A DNA stretch of 15,864 nt from Verrucomicrobia bacterium UBA1727 (lineage in GTDB: Bacteria > Verrucomicrobiota > Kiritimatiellia > RFP12 > UBA1067), in assembly GCA_002315875.1 (NCBI GenBank), contig DCIL01000084.1, forward strand, positions 33,166 through 49,029, read 5' to 3'. Both the position numbers and the translations under genes were made by a program. The notes under the pieces were generated by a model. It was not told the origin of the DNA and did no database searches. It worked only from the letters and a program-made list of their open reading frames with translations. Positions 7,660 to 14,500 of this stretch are shown one piece after another. The stretch's first letter is position 1. Every line of letters starts with the position of its first letter.

Positions 7660-8411
7660 GAGAACGTTCCCTTCTCCTTAAGCCAGATCGCCCAGATCGA
7701 AAGTTCGTAAAGAAGGCACAGCGGAATGGCCATGAAGATCTGACTCATCGGATCCGGCGGCGTCAGGAACATCGCCATGAAGAACGCGAGCACGATCGCA
7801 ACGCGGCGCTTCTCACGGAGCCCCTTCGAGGTGATGACCCCAAACCAGCCGAGCACGAAAAGGATAAGCGGCAGTTGAAAGACAAGACCGAAGGCGATGA
7901 TCGTCTTCAGAACGATTGAAATGTAACCTTCAATGCGGATCGTGGTGACCGGAAGCCCAACCCAGCCGTTGATCTTCTGAAACGCAACCACCACCATCGG
8001 CAGCGTCTTCGCATAGGCAAGCGCTACACCCGCAAGGAAAAACGCCGAACCAAAAACGAGGATCGCCATCAGAACGAACTTCTCGCGATTGGTGAGCGCG
8101 GGAAAGATGAATCTCAAGAGCGCATAGACGAGGAACGGGAACGCGAGCGCCGTGCCGCCCCAGATCATGATCGAAAGGATCGTCGAGAATCCGCTCGTGA
8201 GATCAAGACCCTGAAGCATGTCACTCGACTCGGCGGCCGGCGACTTGAGCCAGGCGAGAATCTGCGGTGAAAAGACACAGGCGATCGTCGCGCACACCAC
8301 CCAGGCGACCGCGGCAAAAATGAACATGTCACGAAGCGCCAGCAGATGCTCGAGAAGCGGACGCGGCGGATCGTTTCGTTCGTCAGGATTCTTGATTAGG
8401 TTGATTGCCAT
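7656..8411 (-). CDS. tatC: Sec-independent protein translocase TatC
   Basis: TatC is the core receptor of the twin-arginine pathway, which exports folded proteins across the inner membrane. The 251-residue product has the six-helix pattern expected. The N-terminal signature reads EHLLALRD (21-28), F101 and E110 align with the E. coli signal-binding residues F94 and E103 in FIFPALTNRE, and the C-terminal signature TPPDPMSQIFMAIPLCLLYE (217-236) is typical. One oddity: A25 stands where E. coli has E15 in HLIELR. It overlaps tatB by 29 bp upstream and the trkH GTG start by 4 bp downstream, so it sits inside a coupled operon. The next in-frame Met is beyond the HLxxLR motif, which supports the start at 8411. 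Confidence 0.95.
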   Translation of the reverse strand: MAINLIKNPDERNDPPRPLLEHLLALRDMFIFAAVAWVVCATIACVFSPQILAWLKSPAAESSDMLQGLDLTSGFSTILSIMIWGGTALAFPFLVYALLRFIFPALTNREKFVLMAILVFGSAFFLAGVALAYAKTLPMVVVAFQKINGWVGLPVTTIRIEGYISIVLKTIIAFGLVFQLPLILFVLGWFGVITSKGLREKRRVAIVLAFFMAMFLTPPDPMSQIFMAIPLCLLYELSIWAIWLKEKGTFS

Positions 8412-8796
8412 TCGCCTGTTCCCACTCCGACTTCTCCTCGGCTACCTCACCTACACCTTCACCTACACCTTCCCCTACACCTTCACCTTCTTCCTTCTCT
8501 TCCTCTTCCGGAGGCGTAAAACCGCTGTCACCAAAGTAGTCCGGTTCAGGCGTGATATCCTCGGCCTCGGCCTTCACCTCGTTGGCCGCCTCATTGACAG
8601 TACGCTCGAGCTCGTAGTCCATCTCCATCAGCTGACGCTTGAAACTGTCGGCCGCACGGCGGAACTTCGAGTAGTAGTTGCCGATCTTGCGCATGGTGGA
8701 GGGAATGTTCTTCGGCCCCATCACCACAAGAAGAACGGCGAGCAGCACAAGCCACTCGCCGGCCCCTACGCTTTCGAAAACGAACGCTAAGAGCAT
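8383..8796 (-). CDS. tatB: TatA/TatB-family translocase subunit, most like TatB
   Basis: This 137-residue membrane-anchored protein has the family layout: one N-terminal transmembrane helix (about residues 10-26) with the polar E14 in GAGEW, the hinge G27-P28 (MGPKNIP), then an amphipathic helix (STMRKIGNYYSKFRRAADSF) and a charged tail. The length, the GPKNIP hinge and the RRAAD amphipathic helix favour TatB over TatA. The tail (about 97-125) is low-complexity and acidic, with EGVG repeats encoded by a 12-bp DNA repeat. TatB forms the receptor complex with TatC, encoded immediately downstream with a 29-bp overlap; pal ends 3 bp upstream. No separate TatA gene is in the window, so one must be elsewhere or this protein may serve both roles. 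The ribosome binding site is weak, consistent with coupling to pal. Confidence 0.88.
   Translation of the reverse strand: MLLAFVFESVGAGEWLVLLAVLLVVMGPKNIPSTMRKIGNYYSKFRRAADSFKRQLMEMDYELERTVNEAANEVKAEAEDITPEPDYFGDSGFTPPEEEEKEEGEGVGEGVGEGVGEVAEEKSEWEQANGNQPNQES
8449..8490 (-). repeat. 12-bp in-frame minisatellite in the tatB tail
   Basis: The plus strand shows ACCTACACCTTC twice, then CCCTACACCTTC (one mismatch), then a half unit ACCTTC: about 3.5 tandem copies. On the coding strand the unit is GAAGGTGTAGGK, encoding EGVG. Because 12 is a multiple of three, copy-number changes would lengthen or shorten the acidic tail without frameshift. Confidence 0.9.
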
Positions 8797-8799
8797 CTA

Positions 8800-9336
8800 T
8801 TACTTCTTGAAGATCGCGAACTCGCCGCGACGGTTCTTGGCCCAGGCCTCCTCGTTGCTGCCGAGGACCGCAGGCTTCTCTTCGCCATAGCTGCGCGTCT
8901 GAATGCGCTCGGCGCCGATGCCGCTCTGGACGAGATAATTGCGGATGATCACCGCACGCTGCTCACCGAGCGTGAGGTTGTACTCGTTCGAGCCGCGCTC
9001 ATCGCAGTTGCCCTCGACCACAACCACACGGTCGGAGTTGGCGTTGAGATGCTGAGTGACCGCGTCGATCTTCGAGAGCTCGCCCTCGGGAACGACCGTC
9101 GAGTCAAAGCCGAAATAAACCGGCGAGAAGTTGACGTCGGTGCAACGGGTATACATGTCTTCAAACTTGCCCTCGGAAGCACCGGCAATGGAACCGGACA
9201 TGCCGTTGGCGGAGATATCCTGGGCGTTGGCAGTATCGCCATCAGCACCGGCGCCCTTCTTGCCCGCCTTGTCGTACTTGCAGCCCGCGACGCAGAGCGC
9301 AACCGCGAGAACCGTCATGATCGTCGAAAACTTCAT
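8800..9336 (-). CDS. pal: Peptidoglycan-associated lipoprotein Pal (OmpA-family)
   Basis: Pal is an outer-membrane lipoprotein that binds peptidoglycan and, with the Tol proteins, keeps the outer membrane attached during division. The 178-residue product has a lipoprotein signal with lipobox VAGC (lipidated C19) and K20 at +2, consistent with outer-membrane sorting. A flexible Gly/Ala/Asp-rich linker (about 22-57) precedes the OmpA-like domain. This contains VYFGFDS (73-79), the diagnostic Pal block GNCDERGSNEYNLTLGEQRA (109-128), with D112 and R127 at the peptidoglycan-binding positions, and the closing AKNRRGEF. An AGGAG-type ribosome binding site precedes the ATG, and a promoter lies 38-67 bp upstream. 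tatB begins 3 bp after the stop. No tolA/B/Q/R gene is in the window, although pal usually sits near tolB. Confidence 0.95.
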   Translation of the reverse strand: MKFSTIMTVLAVALCVAGCKYDKAGKKGAGADGDTANAQDISANGMSGSIAGASEGKFEDMYTRCTDVNFSPVYFGFDSTVVPEGELSKIDAVTQHLNANSDRVVVVEGNCDERGSNEYNLTLGEQRAVIIRNYLVQSGIGAERIQTRSYGEEKPAVLGSNEEAWAKNRRGEFAIFKK

Positions 9337-9344
9337 TATGCTTT

Positions 9345-9350
9345 CTCCTA
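9345..9350 (-). promoter_or_regulatory. Ribosome binding site of pal
   Basis: TAGGAG on the minus strand, about 8 bases upstream of the ATG at 9336. It is a clear Shine-Dalgarno supporting this start, which also gives a well-formed lipoprotein signal. Confidence 0.7.
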
Positions 9351-9373
9351 ATTTAGGTTAAATCTTTACGCGT

Positions 9374-9403
9374 ATTATATCACATATCCTCGCCGCCACG
9401 CAA
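9374..9403 (-). promoter_or_regulatory. Predicted promoter of the pal-tatBC-trkH-rnr-dinG operon
   Basis: On the minus strand a TTGCGT box (9398-9403, matching only the TTG of consensus) is followed by 18 bp and a perfect TATAAT (9374-9379) preceded by TGA, an extended -10. The predicted start near 9367 gives a leader of about 31 bases containing the TAGGAG site. It is the only long non-coding gap in this half of the cluster (95 bp, 9337-9431). Confidence 0.65.
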
Positions 9404-9418
9404 GGGGGAATTTGACTT

Positions 9419-9444
9419 CAAGACGAGCGCGTTATTTCGTCTTG
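9419..9444 (-). terminator. Possible weak hairpin at the end of the CE7-GH16 gene
   Basis: CAAGACGA (9419-9426) and TCGTCTTG (9437-9444) form a perfect 8-bp inverted repeat with a 10-base loop that contains the gene's stop codon. The stem can extend by two further pairs across one mismatch. No U-run follows on the minus strand, so it is not a classical intrinsic terminator. It could slow polymerase or protect a 3' end. Low confidence in function. Confidence 0.3.
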
Positions 9445-11525
9445 TAGACCCTGACGTAGTCGACTTCGAAGCGCTGTGGGAAGGTGGTGTCCTTGAGATA
9501 ATCGTACTTGCCGTCCCACGACCCCTTCATCAGCGCGAGATTGAGCAGAAGGTAATGCGGCTGACGGAACGGATTCGATCCGTCCGGCTGATTCGCCCGC
9601 GCGATGTCGAACTCGGTGTAGATCTCGCCGTCATAGCGGAAGACGATCTTGTCGGGCGTCCACTCCATCGTGTAAAGGTGGAACCCATCCGACGGGACGC
9701 GTCCCACGCAATGGTAGACACCGGAGGAGACGTGTCCGCCCGGCTTCTTCGACTTCTGCTTGTCGCTCCAGTGGAAATTGCCCTGAGGATCGCCGGGGGC
9801 AGTGCCGTAGTATTCGACCACATCCACCTCGCCACACGCGGGCCACCCCTTCTCAACGCCCATCGTCCAGATCGCAGGCCAGACGGCGCGCCCCCACGGC
9901 ATCTTCGCCCTGACATCCATCCTGCCGTACTTGAACGAGAACTTGCCGCGCGTCTCAAGCGCCGCGGACGTGTACTCGGCGTATTCACGAGACACGATCC
10001 AGTTGTTGGTGTTGGCAGGATCGTACTTCGGATTCTTCACGCGCTCCTTGTGCGCCTCGAGAATGAGCACGCCGTTTTCGATTCTGGCGTTCTTCTTCGC
10101 CTCGCCATACCACTGCGGCTCCTTGTTTCTCACAAAACCCTTCTCATAGATCCACTTCGTGCGGTCGATTTCGGGACCATTGAACTCTTCGGACCACACC
10201 AGCTCGAGTCCCTTCGCGTCCATCGAAAATCCATCATTGCCGCGGGAAAGCCAATTGCCCACCTGATTGTAGAGTTCGGCGCGGCAACCGTGCCCCATGC
10301 CGACTCCATGGTAGATGCCCTTGTCCTGGACCTTGATTTCATTGTAGGCCGAATAGACCGCTGCCGGCGGACAGGTGTTGTCCGCCAGGCCCACCACGAC
10401 ACGCACGGGACAGCGGATACGCGAGGCGAAGTTCGCGCCATCGAAATAGGGCGCCCACTTTTCCGCCGCAGCACGCTGTTCGGGACTGCGCGAGTTGTTC
10501 TCGATGATGGACGGCCAACCGCTCTGGCGTCCCTTCAGATATCCCATCGTATCGGTGATTGCCGGCACGAACATCGCCGCACGCGTGAAGTTGCGGTTGA
10601 GTCCGGTGAGATAAAACCCGAAACCGCCGCCCTGCGAGGTTCCCTTGTAGAAGAAGCGCTTGCGGTCCACGTCGGGACGCGCCGCGATCCAGTCCACGGC
10701 ACGATCGATTCCGAGAATGACGGGATAGAAGAAGTAGGATTCGCGTCCGTCGGAGATTCCCGCCTGGCTGTAGATGCAACCGTATTTGCCGCGATATTCA
10801 TCGTTCATCACCTTGTAGGTCGTCTTCTCAAGTCCGAGTTCCTTCCACTTCCAGTTCGGCTCGAACGGATAGACCGAAAAGAAGACGTTGATCGCATCGG
10901 CGCGTCCGGCCATATCGTTGGTCCAACCACCGAAGCCCGCGGCGGACACCTCGAGATTCACCGGATACGGTGCGCGCGTTTTATCGGTCGGCACGCTCAT
11001 GTAACCGTAGACGCGACGTCCGAACGAAGCGAAGGAAATCCTGTAGAAATCAAACGCCTTGGTGGAGCGCTCGGCGACCTTCACGATCTGCGCATCAAGC
11101 GGCACTTCCTTCGCGAGCTTGGCGCGCGCATTCGCCCAGAAGCTGTCGAAGTCGTCCGGCGAAGGCGAACCCTTACGGAGTTTTAGCGGCTCATAGGCGC
11201 TCGAATAGCAGACGTTGGCACCGAGTCCGGACACCGAAAGGCGCAGGAAGCCCGGCTCGTCAAGCTTGCCCTCGACCTTGAAGGGATTCGTCTTCGCAAG
11301 ATCAATCTGCCGAGAAAGAAGCTTCTTGCCTCCACACCAATCGAGCCGCACGCTCACCGTGCCGTTCGTGATCAGCTTGCCCTTTTCGGTGGCACTGACC
11401 GTGAAGACGGTCTTGTCCCCGCACTTGTATCCGGCCGCATCGCCGCGGTCGGTGAAAACGGAAAACTCGGCAGCAACCGAGACGAGCGCCGACATCGCGG
11501 CGACAACAACGAGCGTATTTTTCAT
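9432..11525 (-). CDS. Secreted CE7-type acetyl esterase fused to a GH16 glycoside hydrolase
   Basis: The 697-residue protein carries two predicted carbohydrate-active enzymes. Residues 1-19 are a Sec signal peptide (cleavage near SVAA). Residues 20-115 form a beta-rich N-terminal domain. Residues about 116-430 resemble the CE7 acetyl xylan esterase/cephalosporin-C deacetylase family, an alpha/beta hydrolase fold: nucleophile S297 in GTSQGGG, acid D382 in GLADNTCPPAAVYSAYN, and candidate histidine H412 in GMGHG. Residues about 440-697 are a GH16 beta-jelly-roll with the catalytic ExDxxE motif E566-V-D-V-V-E571 (GEVDVVEYYG) and a typical ending FEVDYVRVYK. GH16 enzymes cleave beta-1,3/1,4-glucans or galactans; the exact substrate is not readable. 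The fusion suggests coordinated deacetylation and chain cleavage of one acetylated polysaccharide. It starts 22 bp after the giant secreted protein, with no clear Shine-Dalgarno, so cotranscription is likely. Confidence 0.88.
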   Translation of the reverse strand: MKNTLVVVAAMSALVSVAAEFSVFTDRGDAAGYKCGDKTVFTVSATEKGKLITNGTVSVRLDWCGGKKLLSRQIDLAKTNPFKVEGKLDEPGFLRLSVSGLGANVCYSSAYEPLKLRKGSPSPDDFDSFWANARAKLAKEVPLDAQIVKVAERSTKAFDFYRISFASFGRRVYGYMSVPTDKTRAPYPVNLEVSAAGFGGWTNDMAGRADAINVFFSVYPFEPNWKWKELGLEKTTYKVMNDEYRGKYGCIYSQAGISDGRESYFFYPVILGIDRAVDWIAARPDVDRKRFFYKGTSQGGGFGFYLTGLNRNFTRAAMFVPAITDTMGYLKGRQSGWPSIIENNSRSPEQRAAAEKWAPYFDGANFASRIRCPVRVVVGLADNTCPPAAVYSAYNEIKVQDKGIYHGVGMGHGCRAELYNQVGNWLSRGNDGFSMDAKGLELVWSEEFNGPEIDRTKWIYEKGFVRNKEPQWYGEAKKNARIENGVLILEAHKERVKNPKYDPANTNNWIVSREYAEYTSAALETRGKFSFKYGRMDVRAKMPWGRAVWPAIWTMGVEKGWPACGEVDVVEYYGTAPGDPQGNFHWSDKQKSKKPGGHVSSGVYHCVGRVPSDGFHLYTMEWTPDKIVFRYDGEIYTEFDIARANQPDGSNPFRQPHYLLLNLALMKGSWDGKYDYLKDTTFPQRFEVDYVRVYKTK

Positions 11526-11547
11526 AAGCTAATTAATTCTTGCAATC

Positions 11548-14500
11548 TCAGCGGATCAGAAGCACAGCACCGGCGGGCGTGTACTTCGCGTAGAGCGTGC
11601 CGCCTTCTTTTACGAGCGACCAACGGCGCGGCATCGTAGGCGGATTCGTTGGCAACGTAATAGCGCCGGTCGCAGTCGCGAGCGTCCACTTGCGAGCGGA
11701 AAGTACATCGTCCCCAGCCGAAAGCGACAGGTTGAAGTTGTCAAAAGCGACAGTACGCGCCGAAAGATCGAGATCGCCCGTTACCGAAAGCGCACCGGTT
11801 GAGTCCTCGCCGCCCTCACCAACCTTGCGCTTCCACGAAATCGGACGCGAGCCAAGTTGCGCGTTCGCAACCTTGAGCGTGCCGCCCGCGAGCTGGAAGC
11901 CGTTAGCCGCAGCCGTGGACAACGTCGCAGCGGAAATGTCGCTCACTCCCGCGCCGCCGCCAATGATGTCACCAGTGCCGCTGATCGTGCCGGTGAAATT
12001 GACCGTCGAACCAGCCGCCGCCGCGAGCGTGACCGATTTCGCGAGCGTTATCGGACCCGAGAAGCCGGTCGTCGAGTTCTCGATCTTCGAACCGATGATC
12101 GACGCACCGGTCGAAGCGTTGTCCGTCACATCGATTCCGCAAGTGAGCACCAGCGAGTCCTTGCCGGTCAGTACCGCGACATCGGGATTCGCCGCCGCCT
12201 CCGGATGGAAGATCGGCACGCCGTCGCCGGAATTGAACCGTTCGCCTTCAACATTGAACTGCTCCGACTTACGATAATAGAGAGGATTTCGGCTCAGCAT
12301 GAACGCCTTGCCGCCGAAGCGCTTGCCTTCCTTCACCTTAAGACGCAACCCGACCTTGCCGATCATGTCGTCGGCCTCATCGAGTTCTTCGGGACGCTCC
12401 CAGACCTTGACATCGCTCGTCACCTTCCAAAGTCCGTTGATGGCCCAGTTGCGCGGACGAGCAACAATCACATAATCACCACTCTGCACCGTCACACCAT
12501 CAATCTCCGGAACACTCGCGTTCGTAACGGTGATGCGCTTGCCGTATTTGGTCACACCGCCCTCGGTTATGTTGGCTATGCTATAATTGAAGTCGTAATT
12601 CGCATTGACGCAACGCACCTCCTTCGTCTCGGTAAGCGTCGGTACAAAACCGCCGAGCCAGATCGGCTTCGTGCCGGCCGCACCATTCGCCTCGAGCACC
12701 AAACGCCCGGACCGCACGCAGACGTTAGTGGCGAAGGAATTCTCCGCATTGACAAGCGTCACGTCGCCAAGCCCGATGATGTCGGGATGCTCGCCATACG
12801 GATGCGACAGCGGCAGTTTCGTAGTGATCTTGCCGGTGAACCGCGCTTCGGTTCCCTTCGCCGCATAAAGACGCAACCGGAAACCATTGCCGGCGGCTTC
12901 GGATACGTTTCCCTTGAAAGTCGCCGTCTTAGCTCCGGAATTATTCCTCGCGGGGGAACTGCCTACCTGCATATAGGCGATCCTGTTCTTCGATCCATTC
13001 GCATCCGAAGATCCTGCGGCGGCTATCTCACCACTCATTGATTCGCCCGCCATCAGCGAAACGCCCAAAATGGTGTTATATGCCTGTGTATTCCAGTAAC
13101 CATCGTATCCGCAGGACACGGCTACCTTGTTATTCGCTCCCAAGGCATGCGGATGCGCAATCTCGATCATCGTATAGTTCCGCACAGCAGTACTGCTCAA
13201 CGCCCGGCTATCGCCAGCCAAGATTATCTTCTGATCTTCAGGATAGAAATTATAGCAATACGTGCCGTACGGACACATGGTTTCGTAACTCTGAATGAAG
13301 GACAACCTCATATGACTATCGGACGAACTTCCGGAAAAGCCGCCGGACAGCGTCAAGGCGTAAGGTTCACCACAAGTTGCAAGCGTGGGAGCGCACATGC
13401 AAATCGGAGCGTCCACCTGACACCATCCGCTACGCGAGTCCCATACCTGTCGCGCCAGATCGAGCCCGATGGGCGTCGTCACCGTCGCATTCGTCTCGCC
13501 GCTGTTGAAGATATACGTAAGCCCGGGGGACATCAGGGTGGTTCCGGCATTCTTCGCTTCATCATCAGTAAGCTTGCGGCAGACGAGCGTCACGCCTTTC
13601 GTGCCGAGACGATGAAACTGATTGGTACCATTGAACTGGACGAACGATCCAAGTTTCACCGTCCCTTGGAAGTTCGTCGAATTGCCGCCCGTGAAACGGT
13701 ACCGCGCAAAGCCGTAGATGCTCCACTCGATGTCCTGCTCGGACGACAGATCGTTCTCGATATAACGAAGGGATTCGCCATGCGCAGCACCCCATCCTCT
13801 CGCGGACCCGAGCAACCACCGTTGACTGGCAGAAAGATGGAGCGGAACCTGGAAGTTGAAAGGTCCGCCATCGTAATTATTATGTCCCCTCGTCACCGTG
13901 GTATTCGTAATTGCGATATATCCGTTGCCCCCGATTGTCAAAGGTCCAGCGCCTGACAGCGTCTGCGCGCCAGCTTGCGTAGTCTGCGCGGTGAGTTTGC
14001 TAAGCTTTGCCGGTGTGTTGACGGTGATCGTATAGGTTGACAAGGCGGAATCGGTATTGGCGACGATGACATTGTCAAAGGCATTAGGAATACGATTATC
14101 GAGCCAGTTGCTCTCCGTCAACCAATAGCCTCCGGAGGTAACGCTCGTCCAGGTCGAAGTGCCGTATTCAGTTTCGTCCTTGACGAGTTTGCCGTTCGCA
14201 TCGGTCTTGGCCGCGGAGCCGTTGATGGTAATACCATCGAGACGCAGATTGCCCTTGCCGGGGAAGGTTAGGGACGACCCCTCTGGAACGACAATGTTCA
14301 ACGTCTGGCCTCCAGTGACAATGGCCGGAATGGTCGCAAGTTCAAGCTGACTATCGGCGGCGACTTCCAAAGTCGAATCTGCGTCCACGAGAATCGGCGA
14401 ATTGCAGGCGACAGTATTGGACAACATCAGCTTGCCGCTATTCATGCGGATCGGAATATTGACCCCGTAATCCTTCATGAGGTAGACCCCTTGATAGCCG

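Noticed and set aside
9337..9431. Possible small RNA or riboswitch in the gap upstream of pal
   Set aside because: The 95-bp gap is explained by a promoter, ribosome binding site and a short inverted repeat; no known riboswitch core is recognisable.
9555..11186. Long open frame on the plus strand (543 codons) opposite the CE7-GH16 gene
   Set aside because: It is fully antisense to a gene with intact catalytic motifs; composition is that of a codon-bias shadow, with no domain or ribosome binding site.
11548..11610. PEP-CTERM or LPXTG anchor, or autotransporter barrel, at the end of the giant protein
   Set aside because: No PEP or LPXTG motif, no long hydrophobic helix and no terminal aromatic barrel strand; only a short AGAVLLIR end is present.
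12579..12587. TGCTATAAT extended -10 on the plus strand inside the giant gene
   Set aside because: It lies antisense inside a coding region with no -35 at normal spacing and no downstream gene on that strand.
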